A DNA stretch of 64,000 bases, taken from Shewanella seohaensis (GTDB lineage Bacteria; Pseudomonadota; Gammaproteobacteria; Enterobacterales; Shewanellaceae). Below are positions 18,803 through 28,474 of the stretch, one piece after another (position 1 is the first letter of the stretch; every line of letters begins with the position of its first letter). The position numbers and the translations under genes were made by a program. The notes under the pieces were generated by a model that searched no databases, had not been told where the DNA came from, and worked only from the letters and a program-made list of their open reading frames with translations. The stretch covers positions 434,001 through 498,000 of the forward strand of contig NZ_CP104900.1 of assembly GCF_025449215.1 (NCBI RefSeq). The letters are read 5' to 3'.

Positions 18803-21292
18803 CTAGAACTGGCAGCTCGCGGTCTCTGGGGTTTGCTTGCCGTTAGCATCGTACTTTTTCATACAACCAGCCTTACCCATATCGAATATTTTTTCGTATT
18901 TCAGCTTGCCACTGCTGTCGTAGGACTTAAACACACCATGGCTTTTAGGGTTCTCTAAGTGATAGATTTTGCGCCCCTTAGTCACATGGGAAAAATCCGA
19001 GAATCCGGGTTCCTCTTGATAGATAACCCCGTTGATATAGCGCTTATGCACCACATGCTGCTCATCGATACGCAGCATTTCGCTGGCTAACTTACCATTC
19101 TGGTCGTAACAAACTTTATCCACGGCATAATTGCTGTCGAGATCCTCGATACAACTCACGGCACCATTATCAAAGTACTCCCGCTGGATACCACAACGCG
19201 CAATGGCGTTATCCCAGAAATAAGGTTCACCGTTCCAGGTTTCGCCTTCTTGCTGGCAATAGTTCCACAAACTCTTTAACTGACCGTTAGGATAGAAAGT
19301 GTAATGGGGGCCTGAAAGACGGTTATTGATAAGATGACCATATTGGACGAGCGAATAGCCGCCGTCAGTGGAATAGCGGATGCTTGGGCCATATTCCTGA
19401 CCCGCTTTATAAGTCTGCAAGGACATTAAGCGACCGTTAGAATCGAATCGATATTCTTTATGAACCGCCCCATTGGTGTAATAAGTTAATTCGGATAGTT
19501 GGCCGCCGCGATACACTCGCTGCTCACCGTCTTTAATCGAGCTAGTTTCAGCATTTTTTACGCTTAATACGCCCTCGCAATCGCCTGCGTAGGGTTCTTT
19601 TCGCATCATGCATTCATCCTGCGAGGGTTTAAGTGTTACGGCGTCATTAAACTTATACTGACTCAGCTCATTCAGATCGCCGTTAGGCTCGAGCCACATT
19701 TGTGGGCCATCCAACTCCCCTTGACGATAGTTAGCTACATTGCTGACGGTATTCGGGGCGGAATACCATAGACTTTCACCATGGAGGCGGCCCTTATCGT
19801 AATGTTTAAGGGCGAACATAAAATTATCTTTATTGAATAGCTTAGCCTCACCTTGGCGTAGGCCATTCTCATAGTTGACTTCGGTCTTGTAGAGATAAGT
19901 CACCGATTGCTTAGTGGTAAAAGCATCGTTCTCATCGGGCGTTCGAATATATACCCAAGTGCCTGAACGTTTACCATCGAGGTAGCTGCCTTCACCGGTT
20001 TGAAAGCGATAATCCCCCTGGGTAACCTTTTCCACCCAAGCGCCTTGTTTTACGCCCTTTTGGTATTGCCCTTTGCTGCCATCGGACTCAAGCCACTCGC
20101 CATCTTTTACGCCATTGAGATAAATGCCCTTTTCGGACAACTTCTTCGCGCCTTCGGTGCTGGAATCGTAATCTGGGGTATAGATTTCACTCGGGCCATC
20201 GGGCACGCCCTTGTTGTAGTGAATAAAGCCGTAGTTATCGGCATCATCCATCATGGACTGCAACACCCATTTACCCTGTTTCTTACCGTCGAGGTACTCG
20301 CCTTCCCAATAGGTTTCACGGCTGTCGGCTTCAATCCACTTACCCACTTGCTTACCCAGCTTATAGTCACCGGCATACATCACACTGCCATTGCGGGCAT
20401 CGTAGGCGGCAAAGTGACCATCAAGCTCACCCTGCACATAATGGGCTTCACTGGCAACGCCAGCCCAAGTACTGCCCATACTCATAAATTCGTAAAAAGG
20501 CCCAGTTCGCGGGATTTTCTCGCCACCATTTTTAAGCCAATCGATGTCGTCGGCCTCATAACCAATGGCCACCAGCATAAAGCTGTTATCTTCTTCGACG
20601 TAGGCGCTGCGATCAAAGGTTGCCACCAGACTGTATTTTCGTTCACGCCCCTCGGCATCCTTATCAGTGCGAGTCAGGGGATAGCGCAGCTTGTATTCCA
20701 CTGCGCTTTTGATATCCGTCGCCGAACCTTCAGAATTGCGATAGCCAATTAAGGTCGGTTTGAGTTTTGAGGTACCATCAAGAATCGCTTTGATGTCAGC
20801 ATCTTGAACACCCTCAGCCTCATAGGTCATACGGTACTGCTGCGGTGGCAACTGGCTTAATACTTTGCGAACACCGACGACGGTAAAGGTGCTAATGGTG
20901 GGTGCGACTTCATCGAGCACGGCTTGCAGGCGCGGCAGTTTAGTCAACTCCTCGCCCTCAAAACCATAACCCCGTAGATGCTGGCCATCGGCATCCTTGA
21001 GCATGACGATCACCTCTTTGGTGCCGCCCTTGTCGAAGTCATAGTAAAACACCGCCACGATTTCGGCGCGGCCGTAATCGTCAATGCGCACACCAGGCGC
21101 ATCGCCGTAGAGCATTTCGCCCCATACCTGTTGATCTTTTTGATAAAAATTGAGCCATTGGCCATAGGGAAGATCCACGGGACCGTGAACCATTTTGTCA
21201 TATTCCGCCGCAAGTGCAGCAGGAATAACCGCAAAAGAAGAGAGCAACACCGCACCAACTGCGGCGCATAAACGACGAATCGAAAGTTCCAT
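18803..21292 (-). CDS. large exported MORN/YwqK-repeat protein
   Basis: 829 residues with a cleavable signal peptide (about 1-28, ending ALAA). From about residue 270 on there are many tandem units of the type G-K-x-x-G-x-W (GKQVGKWIEADS, GKKQGKWVLQ, GVKDGEWLES, GVKQGAWVEK, GKRSGTWVYI, GRLHGESLWY), the beta-hairpin MORN variant repeat also found in YwqK-type proteins. A second block of tyrosine-rich units continues to the C-terminus (FYPNGQLKSLWNY). The N-terminal 260 residues are unlike the repeats. Predicted periplasmic or surface-exposed. Role unknown; such repeats are probably binding scaffolds. Single gene, 106 bp upstream of a thioesterase on the same strand. Confidence 0.82.
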   Translation of the reverse strand: MELSIRRLCAAVGAVLLSSFAVIPAALAAEYDKMVHGPVDLPYGQWLNFYQKDQQVWGEMLYGDAPGVRIDDYGRAEIVAVFYYDFDKGGTKEVIVMLKDADGQHLRGYGFEGEELTKLPRLQAVLDEVAPTISTFTVVGVRKVLSQLPPQQYRMTYEAEGVQDADIKAILDGTSKLKPTLIGYRNSEGSATDIKSAVEYKLRYPLTRTDKDAEGRERKYSLVATFDRSAYVEEDNSFMLVAIGYEADDIDWLKNGGEKIPRTGPFYEFMSMGSTWAGVASEAHYVQGELDGHFAAYDARNGSVMYAGDYKLGKQVGKWIEADSRETYWEGEYLDGKKQGKWVLQSMMDDADNYGFIHYNKGVPDGPSEIYTPDYDSSTEGAKKLSEKGIYLNGVKDGEWLESDGSKGQYQKGVKQGAWVEKVTQGDYRFQTGEGSYLDGKRSGTWVYIRTPDENDAFTTKQSVTYLYKTEVNYENGLRQGEAKLFNKDNFMFALKHYDKGRLHGESLWYSAPNTVSNVANYRQGELDGPQMWLEPNGDLNELSQYKFNDAVTLKPSQDECMMRKEPYAGDCEGVLSVKNAETSSIKDGEQRVYRGGQLSELTYYTNGAVHKEYRFDSNGRLMSLQTYKAGQEYGPSIRYSTDGGYSLVQYGHLINNRLSGPHYTFYPNGQLKSLWNYCQQEGETWNGEPYFWDNAIARCGIQREYFDNGAVSCIEDLDSNYAVDKVCYDQNGKLASEMLRIDEQHVVHKRYINGVIYQEEPGFSDFSHVTKGRKIYHLENPKSHGVFKSYDSSGKLKYEKIFDMGKAGCMKKYDANGKQTPETASCQF

Positions 21293-21390
21293 TTAACTAT
21301 CCTTTACACCGACACCTTGCGCCTCGTGCGCACCAGTAAGCGGGGCGAATTTTAAGCGAAGTCGGCAGCTTCAGGAAGTGGCAAACACAA

Positions 21391-21413
21391 AAAAGGCCGC
21401 TAAGCGGCCTTTT
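21391..21413 (-). terminator. rho-independent terminator of the acyl-CoA synthetase gene
   Basis: Perfect 10-bp arms AAAAGGCCGC / GCGGCCTTTT with a 3-base loop, followed leftward by a run of six T. It lies 19 bp past the stop. Confidence 0.92.
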
Positions 21414-21432
21414 AGGATCAAAGATTTAACAA

Positions 21433-23226
21433 TCAATTATTGTACATAGCATTAATTTCATGGGCGTACTTGTGGTAAATCATTTTGCGGCGCAATTTCA
21501 GCGTCGGGGTGATTAATCCCGCCTCCATCGAAAAGGCTTCAGGCAGCAGGGTAAACTTTTTGATTTGCTCAAAACCCGCCAACTCTTGCTGCAAATGCTT
21601 TAAGCGCTGCTCGAAATGTTCAACCACATGGCTGTGACGTAGCAGCTCGATAGGCGACTCGTATTTTAAGCCCTTATCCTTGGCCCAGGCTTCGAGGGAT
21701 TCAAAGGCTGGCACAATCAGCGCCGTCACATAGTTACGGGCATCGGCAATCACAGCCACTTGTTCGATAAAGGGGCAACGGCCCACAGTGCCTTCAACCC
21801 GTTGCGGAGCAATGTATTTACCGTTGGAGGTTTTCATTAACTCTTTGATGCGGTCGGTAATAAATAAATTGCCATTGGCATCGAGTCGTCCCGCATCGCC
21901 TGTCTTTAACCAGCCATCTTCGAAGGCTGCTGCGGTATCTTCGGGGCGATTGTAATAACCGCGCATCACAGTGTCGCCACGGACTAAAATCTCATCGTCC
22001 TTACCTAGCTTCACCTCGATTTCGGGTAAGACTTTACCGTTCGAACCCGCAACTCGGTTATCTAGGGTATTACAGGTCACAGTAGCGTTCGTTTCCGTCA
22101 TGCCGTAACCACAAAGTACCGGAATACCAATAGCATGGAAGAAAGACGCTACGTTTAAATCGAGGGCGGCACCACCGCAGGGCATAAACTTTAAGCGCCC
22201 ACCGAGCACGGCTTGCAACTTGCTGTAAACCAGCTTGTGCGCTAAACGCCATTGCAAGGATAACCACAAACCGCCCTTAGCGCGGCCTTGGCTCACCTCA
22301 AACTGACGCTCGCCGACGCCCATGGCCCAGGCGAACAGTTTTTTACGGCCTTCGGCGGATTTAGCGACCTTATCCTGCACTGCGCTGTAAACCTTCTCGA
22401 GGAAACGCGGCACCACGCACAGGGTATGCGGACGCACGGCGCTGATGGCCTCTTTCACTCTTTGAGTGTTTTGCAGATACACGTTGTGGCCGCCACGGCA
22501 CAGCACGTAGAAGCTCCAACCACGCTCAAACACATGGCTTAGCGGTAGGAAAGCTAACGACACATCGCCAGTGGTAAACGGCAGGATCTGATCGTGCTGA
22601 CGCACAGTCGAAGCCATATTGCGGTAATCCAGCATCACGCCCTTAGGGTCGCCCGTGGTACCAGAGGTATAAATTAGGGTTAACAGGTCGTCGAGATTGG
22701 CATCCTTTAAGCGCTGCTCAAGCTCAGCACTCTGGCCATATTCTTTGGCTAACAAACTGTCTAAATGCTGATGTTGAGCCTTGTCCTGCGCCAGCTCAAC
22801 ACTCGCGTCGAACACAATCACATGCTCTAGGGTCGGACACTGTTTTTGCAGCTCACAGGCCAGCGCATATTGCTTAGCGTCATCGACAAAAATCACCTTA
22901 GCCGCCGCATCGTTAATGATAAAGCTGGCTTGCTCTAAGGTGCTGGTCGGGTAAATGGGGACCACAACGGCACGACTTTTCAGGGTACCTATGTCGGCAC
23001 AGGTCCATTGAGGGCAGTTTTGCGACAGGATCACGCAACGGTCTTGCACTTGTACGCCAAGTTCAATCAACACCTGTGCAATTTTATGGCTGATTTGATC
23101 AAATGCCTGCCAACTGACTTGATGCCAAGGCGCAGCCATTTCAAAACCTTCCAGCGCTATAGCCTCTTTTAATGACTGGCTTTGCTGCTGTAATAGTCGA
23201 ATTACGTGATATTGTTCGAGAGACAT
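21433..23226 (-). CDS. long-chain fatty-acid--CoA ligase (AMP-forming, FadD15 type)
   Basis: Activates long-chain fatty acids to acyl-CoA through an acyl-adenylate. 597 residues. The AMP-binding P-loop YTSGTTGDPKGVML is at residues 186-199, GYGMTET near 385 is the A5 motif, GWLKTGDAGRLDANG the A7 motif, and KELMKTSNGKYIAP the A8-A10 region. The start ATG at 23224-23226 is preceded by GGTGAG; the open frame extends 36 codons further without a better site. The large form with FFHAIGIP and the yeast-like LPLSHVFER motif is the FadD15/AAE class rather than E. coli FadD. Confidence 0.92.
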   Translation of the reverse strand: MSLEQYHVIRLLQQQSQSLKEAIALEGFEMAAPWHQVSWQAFDQISHKIAQVLIELGVQVQDRCVILSQNCPQWTCADIGTLKSRAVVVPIYPTSTLEQASFIINDAAAKVIFVDDAKQYALACELQKQCPTLEHVIVFDASVELAQDKAQHQHLDSLLAKEYGQSAELEQRLKDANLDDLLTLIYTSGTTGDPKGVMLDYRNMASTVRQHDQILPFTTGDVSLAFLPLSHVFERGWSFYVLCRGGHNVYLQNTQRVKEAISAVRPHTLCVVPRFLEKVYSAVQDKVAKSAEGRKKLFAWAMGVGERQFEVSQGRAKGGLWLSLQWRLAHKLVYSKLQAVLGGRLKFMPCGGAALDLNVASFFHAIGIPVLCGYGMTETNATVTCNTLDNRVAGSNGKVLPEIEVKLGKDDEILVRGDTVMRGYYNRPEDTAAAFEDGWLKTGDAGRLDANGNLFITDRIKELMKTSNGKYIAPQRVEGTVGRCPFIEQVAVIADARNYVTALIVPAFESLEAWAKDKGLKYESPIELLRHSHVVEHFEQRLKHLQQELAGFEQIKKFTLLPEAFSMEAGLITPTLKLRRKMIYHKYAHEINAMYNN

Positions 23227-23354
23227 GAGTGACTCACCTTTTAGCTTACAAGTGTACCGCTTTTGCGGCATTCTACCTGAAGGCAAGCCAAAAACTAAGA
23301 GTTTTTGCTCTAATCTTGTGCAAATGTCGCCCAAATCACGCCATTTCAGGGCAA

Positions 23355-24664
23355 TTAGAGCCCAGTAATATCACCCTGCCAGAGCTTTTTACTGCCCCAA
23401 ATCAGTGCGATTTGACCAAGGATCAGTAGCACTAGATTACCCAGCGACCAATAGAGCAGACTGCCCTCGTGTTGCAGCGCCGCGAGGCTAATAGACACCC
23501 AGAGCGAATGCCCGAGCACCACCAGCATGGTCAGGCTCACCTGCAATACGCGGCGACACAAACAACCTAGCCCTAACACTAAGGCGCAGGCCCAATACGT
23601 GCTCATCACTATGTGCGCCAGCAGAGGCAAGCTCAAATCACCATCAAGCCAAGTGACAAACAGACTGCAGATTAACACGCTCAAACTGAGCAGAAGCAGC
23701 AAGCGCTGTTGACCACGACCAAAGGCCTTTACTAAGCCAGCACGGCCGTCGAAGCTTGGCATCAACAGCAGCATTTCAGTCGCCCGAGAGCGTTGTACGC
23801 GGCTCCAATGCACTAACGAGCAACTAATCACACTAAATTGTGCCAATAGCAGTAACACCGGGAAGTTCCAATGCAGCTCGTGGGAGACGATCCCAAGCCC
23901 AATGGTTAACACGGGGAGCAACAGCAGCAACACGGTCAGCATAGGACCGATAAAGAAGTTAACCGGATGCAGATAACGCTCTAACCGAGTCAAGATCCGT
24001 ATGGATTGCAGGCTGGGCAGCCAAAACCAGCCCATTTCCAAGCCGTTAAGATACACACTACGCGCTTCTACCCGCCAAGGTAACACTAAGCATCGGCGCC
24101 AAATCAAAGCGGCTAACACAAACAGCACTATGATGCTCAGCCACAACGGCACTTGCTCCGCCAACTCGTTGGAAAACGGCACTAAGATAAACAGTAAAAA
24201 TGAGCTGTAAAACCATTGGGTTTGCCGCAGGCACAGCAAGATAAACCCTAGGCTTATCCCTTGGGCAAAGACCAGTAACGACAGAGTATCGGTCAGGTCA
24301 AACAGCACGCATTGCAACACCGCAAGGCTAAAGGCGCCTATCAGCATCACTTCACACTGGATAAAAATATTTTGCCGATAACGGGGGATTAAGATGGAGC
24401 ACTCACTCGCCATCAGGCGGATCAGCTGCCATGCCACCGCTGCCGAGGTAGACACTAGCCCCATAGTGACAAAAATATCGAAACTCGCTTTTTGCCCCGC
24501 CCATCCCGCTAACACGCTCAGAGCCAAGCCAAATATACCTGTGCCTATAAAACTCACGCTGCCCACATCAAAAACCACAGGCGCAGCATACCGTTAAAGG
24601 GATTGAGCGAATGGCTATTGCCAATGCGGGTCGTTGATTCAACTATGGGTTTCGCGGCACTCAT
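23355..24664 (-). CDS. ABC transporter permease subunit, interrupted by a one-base deletion
   Basis: Twelve-helix-type hydrophobic protein, the membrane partner of the ATPase encoded just upstream. An uninterrupted frame exists only from 24578 (GTG), but this lacks a ribosome site and cuts off a coherent N-terminus. Reading from the ATG at 24662-24664, which overlaps the ATPase stop as ATGA, gives MSAAKPIVESTTRIGNSH and then LRLWFLMWAA up to a TGA. Adding one C at about 24558 (GCAGC to GCAGCC) joins this to VSFIGTGIFGLALSVLAGW. The restored protein has 436 residues, and the ATGA overlap means translational coupling. The substrate is unknown. Confidence 0.8.
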
Positions 24665-25524
24665 TTGTGCAGCTCCACAAAGAGTTGTTCCAAATTCAGC
24701 GCTTCGCTGCGCTGCACGCCAGGCAAATTAAGCTCCACATCGCCCCTATCCACCAGCACAGAATCGCCATCGCGGCTGAGGATACGCACCTGCTCAGGTA
24801 ACTCGGCGCCCTCCGCGAGCTTGACTAAACGCACCTCTTCCCGCAGGGCATCAATCTCCTTAAACAGCACTAACTCGCCCTGTTTAATCAGGGCGACATG
24901 GCTCGCGACCCGTTCTAAATCTGAGGTGATATGGGATGAAAACAACACGGCCGAGCCAGATTCGAGTGCCAAGTCGAACAAATCGACCATAAACTTGCGT
25001 CTGACTATCGGGTCGAGGCTGGCCACGGGTTCGTCGAGGATCAGCAACTCGGGACGATAGGCCATCGCCATGATCAAGGCTAAGGATTGACGCTGACCAA
25101 CGGACAGGCGCTGTACCTGTTGAGTCACATCTAATTCGAAGCGGGTGAGCCAATCCTGCTCTAACTGCATGTCCCAGTGGGGATAAAAACTGCGGTGTAA
25201 ATCGAGGGCGCGCTCAACGGTAAAGCCTTCATAACCAAAGGGTTGCTGCGGCACATATCCGAGTCGTTCCTTAGCGGCAGAAGAAAGCTGCTCCGGCGTT
25301 TCGCCTAAGGTGCGGATTTCGCCAGAGTCCGGCGAGAGGATCCCCAAGGCGCAGCGCATTAGGGTCGATTTTCCCGCACCGTTTTGTCCCAATAGACCGA
25401 CCACCATACCGGCCGATAAACGTAAGGTCAGATCCTTGAGCGCACGTTTTTCGCTGGCACCTTTGCCACGAAACACTTTGTTTACGTTAGAAAACTCTAG
25501 TATTGGGGTACAGTCTTGGTCCAT
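24661..25524 (-). CDS. ABC transporter ATP-binding protein
   Basis: 287 residues, cytoplasmic ATPase. Walker A GQNGAGKST near residues 46-54, signature LSVGQRQSLAL near 139, Walker B LLILDEPVASLDP near 160, and the H-loop in SSHITSDLERV. A C-terminal extension of about 70 residues, rich in charged residues, is typical of YtrB/CcmA-like exporters. It sits between a GntR/YtrA-type regulator and the permease, the layout of Ytr-type cell-envelope exporters. Confidence 0.93.
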   Translation of the reverse strand: MDQDCTPILEFSNVNKVFRGKGASEKRALKDLTLRLSAGMVVGLLGQNGAGKSTLMRCALGILSPDSGEIRTLGETPEQLSSAAKERLGYVPQQPFGYEGFTVERALDLHRSFYPHWDMQLEQDWLTRFELDVTQQVQRLSVGQRQSLALIMAMAYRPELLILDEPVASLDPIVRRKFMVDLFDLALESGSAVLFSSHITSDLERVASHVALIKQGELVLFKEIDALREEVRLVKLAEGAELPEQVRILSRDGDSVLVDRGDVELNLPGVQRSEALNLEQLFVELHK

Positions 25525-25570
25525 CGAATTGCGTCCTTTTTATTCTCGTTTTCGCTTAGCTCGACTCAGG

Positions 25571-25936
25571 CTACCAACGCTCATTAATCAATTGCAGTAA
25601 CTCGGGCAGACTCACGCCCAGCTGCTTTGCCTGCGCCAGCAAGGCATCTAATTGCGGCTCGAGCAGACTCACGCCCGACTCCATCGCCTCGGTACGCGCG
25701 GCGACCCTAGTCGCCTGACCACGGCGGCGCTCTAGCCAACCTTGATCGACCAATTGCTGAATCGCGCGGGACACCGTCATCGGATTGACCGCAAGATATT
25801 CAGCAATTTGGCGCACTGAGGGTAATACGTCTTCCTCTTGCAACTGGCCGCCCACAATCAAGCGCACGATTTGCTCGTGTAATTGCTTGTAAATTGGCTC
25901 ACCACTGCTGGGGTTGACATTTAAAAGTTCTAACAT
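25571..25936 (-). CDS. GntR family regulator, YtrA subfamily
   Basis: 121 residues. The short GntR type: a winged helix (about 10-75: GEPIYKQLHEQIVRLIVGG, then VNPMTVSRAIQQLVDQGWLE) with only a brief helical C-terminus and no large effector domain, which defines the YtrA subfamily. YtrA proteins repress adjacent ABC transporters and often respond to cell-wall antibiotics. First gene of the regulator-ATPase-permease operon, with an operator array over its own promoter. Confidence 0.9.
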   Translation of the reverse strand: MLELLNVNPSSGEPIYKQLHEQIVRLIVGGQLQEEDVLPSVRQIAEYLAVNPMTVSRAIQQLVDQGWLERRRGQATRVAARTEAMESGVSLLEPQLDALLAQAKQLGVSLPELLQLINERW

Positions 25937-25950
25937 TAGTCTTTACACAC

Positions 25951-25983
25951 TGTATTAATACATTGATACACCGATACACTATA
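25951..25983 (-). promoter_or_regulatory. operator array and -10 element of the gntR-ABC operon
   Basis: A perfect 12-bp palindrome TGTATTAATACA (25951-25962) overlaps three tandem 8-bp units, TAATACAT, TGATACAC and CGATACAC (25956-25979). Read leftward these are GTGTATCG, GTGTATCA and ATGTATTA. A TATAGT -10 box (25983-25978) directly abuts them. The array would place a repressor over the transcription start. Confidence 0.65.
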
Positions 25984-26028
25984 TTTAAAGTAACACACTC
26001 ATCCTGAAATGCAAAAAGGAAAGCGCTC

Positions 26029-27648
26029 ATGATAGATAGCATGATCCACAGGAAGTCCCATAATGCCAGCGCTGACGTGGCAATGAAGCGCGTTGATACG
26101 CGCCAGCACTCGGGCAAGTTAAGCAAAAGCATCATCAGATTGAGTGCGCTGATGCTCGCCATGGGTAGCGCCACGGCTTGGGCGAGCGACAACTCAGTAA
26201 AGCCCACTGAATCCGCCAACACCTGTTATGTTGAGGGCGTGTCGGACCGCTTAAACTGCGGCTTTGTCACTATGCCGGAAAACCCCAATAAGCCCGATGG
26301 CAAACAGATCCAAGTGCATTATGTGGTCTTGCCCGCGGTGAAAAACGTCAACCACGAAGAGGCCTTACTGGCGATCGCCGGCGGCCCAGGTCAATCGGCC
26401 ATAGATAACGCGGCAGGCTTCGATAGCATGCTGAACAAAGTGCGCCAGCAGCGCGATATTCTGCTTATCGATCAACGGGGCACTGGCCGCTCGAATCCAC
26501 TGAACTGCGATTCAGGCCCGCAATCTCCGCTCGCCATCGACGAGGATAATGTCGATACCTTGGTCGAGGCGCAAAAATGCCGCGATCAATTGACGGGTAG
26601 CGATGTCACCCAATACGGCAGCCTTAATGCCGTCAAAGACTTCGAGGCCGTACGCGCCCATTTAGGCTACAAAAAACTGCATTTATACGGCATATCCTAC
26701 GGCACGCGTATGGCGCAACTCTATATGCGTTTGTATCCCGAGCATCTAGCCACTGTCACCTTAGACGGCATAGTGCCAATGCAGCAGAGCGTATTAGAAA
26801 TCGGCTCGGCAATTGAGCGCGGCTTTGACTTACTGTTTAAAGATTGCCAAGAAACCGCGGCCTGCCATGCCGAGTTTCCTGAGCTCAAGGCCGAGTTTGA
26901 CCAAGTGGTCGCTAAACTCAGCCAAGGGCCAGTGATGGAGCAAGTGCACGACCCTGTTACGGGAGAAAAGACCCTACTCACTATGACGCGCTCAAAGTTT
27001 TACGGCGCTATCCGCATGGCGCTGTATCAAACCAATGTGCGCGCCTTAGTGCCCCATGCGATTCATCAGGCCGCTAAGGGTAACTACCAACCATTACTCG
27101 GGTTATTTGCCTTAACTACGGATAATGCGGGTATGGCGATGGGCATGCACGCCTCAGTCGTCTGCGGAGAAGACATGCACCGCATCACTCCGGCGATGCG
27201 TGAACAGGCCAAAAACTCCTATGTCGGCAAAACCATGCTCGAAAGCCTCGAAACCTCGTGCTCTGTGTGGAAGGTGCCTGCGGTCGATGCCAACTTTAGC
27301 GAGCCTATCAAGAGCGATATCCCCACACTGTTGCTGTCGGGCGAAATTGACCCAGCAACCCCACCGAGCTGGGGAGAGCTGGCGATGGAAAAACTCACTA
27401 ACGCCAAACACTTTGTCGCGCCATACGCCACGCATGGCGTGGCCTATCAGTCCTGTGCCAATAACTTAATCGCCGAGTTAGTCCGTACTGGTTCGGTCAA
27501 AGATCTCGATGGTGAATGTTTGAAGAAGGATGTGCGCCGTAGCTTCTATTTAAATGCCAGCTCGGTTGAGCCACTCGCGACCGAAGCCGCAACCCACTCT
27601 GCCAAAGATAAGTCCAAGGATAAGCCCAGTACTGGAGCCAAGGAGTAA
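26029..27648 (+). CDS. exported alpha/beta hydrolase (TAP-like / proline-iminopeptidase family)
   Basis: 539 residues. An extended n-region of about 40 residues precedes a hydrophobic signal (LSALMLAMGSATAWAS), so it is predicted to be periplasmic. The oxyanion motif GGPGQS lies near 118, RGTGRSNP near 150, and the nucleophile elbow GISYGT with Ser at about 223. A C-terminal TAP-like segment contributes PTLLLSGEIDPATPP (acid) and YATHGV (histidine). AAGGA stands eight bases before the ATG. It is followed after 3 bp by an ABC ATPase, and the three genes look like one operon, so the hydrolase may act on what that exporter handles. Acyl-peptide or ester specificity is not readable. Confidence 0.87.
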   Translation: MIDSMIHRKSHNASADVAMKRVDTRQHSGKLSKSIIRLSALMLAMGSATAWASDNSVKPTESANTCYVEGVSDRLNCGFVTMPENPNKPDGKQIQVHYVVLPAVKNVNHEEALLAIAGGPGQSAIDNAAGFDSMLNKVRQQRDILLIDQRGTGRSNPLNCDSGPQSPLAIDEDNVDTLVEAQKCRDQLTGSDVTQYGSLNAVKDFEAVRAHLGYKKLHLYGISYGTRMAQLYMRLYPEHLATVTLDGIVPMQQSVLEIGSAIERGFDLLFKDCQETAACHAEFPELKAEFDQVVAKLSQGPVMEQVHDPVTGEKTLLTMTRSKFYGAIRMALYQTNVRALVPHAIHQAAKGNYQPLLGLFALTTDNAGMAMGMHASVVCGEDMHRITPAMREQAKNSYVGKTMLESLETSCSVWKVPAVDANFSEPIKSDIPTLLLSGEIDPATPPSWGELAMEKLTNAKHFVAPYATHGVAYQSCANNLIAELVRTGSVKDLDGECLKKDVRRSFYLNASSVEPLATEAATHSAKDKSKDKPSTGAKE

Positions 27649-27651
27649 GTC

Positions 27652-28386
27652 ATGATCAAAGTATCCCATCTTTCCAAGCGCATCGGCGAAGTGCAGGCCC
27701 TAAACGATTTGAGCTTCGTGGCCGAAAACGGCCAGATCACCGGCCTGCTCGGCCCCAATGGCGCGGGTAAAACCACCTGTTTACGCACGATTTTCGGCCT
27801 GTTAAAGCCCGACACTGGCACGGCGGAAATCGAAGGTATCGACGTTGCCATCGACCCGATTGGCGCTAAGCAGCAGTTAGGCTTATTCCCCGACCCGTTC
27901 GGTCTATATGAGCGCTTAACACCGCGGGAATATATCCGTTACTTTGCCGAACTCAGCGGTTTATCCGCGAGCGATGCCAAGTCGGCCACCGATAATGTCA
28001 TCGCCAAATTGCGCCTCGAAGATATCAGTGACCGCCGCTGTAAAGGCTTCTCCCAAGGGCAAAGAATGAAGACCGCCCTTGCCCAGGCCATAGTCCACAG
28101 CCCGAGCAATATTATCCTCGACGAACCGACACGTGGACTCGATGTAATGAGCACTCGCTTGCTGCGCGACATTCTTATCGACCTTAAGAATCAAGGGCAT
28201 TGTGTGCTGTTTTCCAGCCATGTGATGCAGGAAGTCGCAGCATTATGCGACCAAGTAATCGTGATGGCGCAGGGCCGAGTGGTCGCCATCGGCAGCCCTG
28301 AACAGCTCTGCGCGCAAACGGGCAAGGCCTCACTCGAAGATGCCTTTATCCAGCTGATCGGCACCGATGAGGGGATTGCCGCATGA
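27652..28386 (+). CDS. natA: ABC transporter ATP-binding protein (NatA type)
   Basis: 244 residues. Walker A GPNGAGKTT near 38-46, signature FSQGQRMKTALAQ near 134, Walker B NIILDEPTRGLD near 155, H-loop SSHVMQEV. The length and sequence resemble NatA, the ATPase of the Na+ exporter NatAB, and a NatB-like permease follows. The natA name is by resemblance; sodium export is not shown. The 3-bp gap from the hydrolase gene implies cotranscription. Confidence 0.85.
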   Translation: MIKVSHLSKRIGEVQALNDLSFVAENGQITGLLGPNGAGKTTCLRTIFGLLKPDTGTAEIEGIDVAIDPIGAKQQLGLFPDPFGLYERLTPREYIRYFAELSGLSASDAKSATDNVIAKLRLEDISDRRCKGFSQGQRMKTALAQAIVHSPSNIILDEPTRGLDVMSTRLLRDILIDLKNQGHCVLFSSHVMQEVAALCDQVIVMAQGRVVAIGSPEQLCAQTGKASLEDAFIQLIGTDEGIAA

Positions 28387-28474
28387 TGACTCACAGCATT
28401 AACGCTCACACAAATTGCGATAACGCCTGCTTCGACCTCATGGCGAACAGACAAACTTGGGATAAGGAATAATC

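Noticed and set aside
20000..20752. 250-codon rightward frame opposite the MORN-repeat gene
   Set aside because: An antisense shadow of a long repetitive gene; no ribosome site and no recognisable protein.
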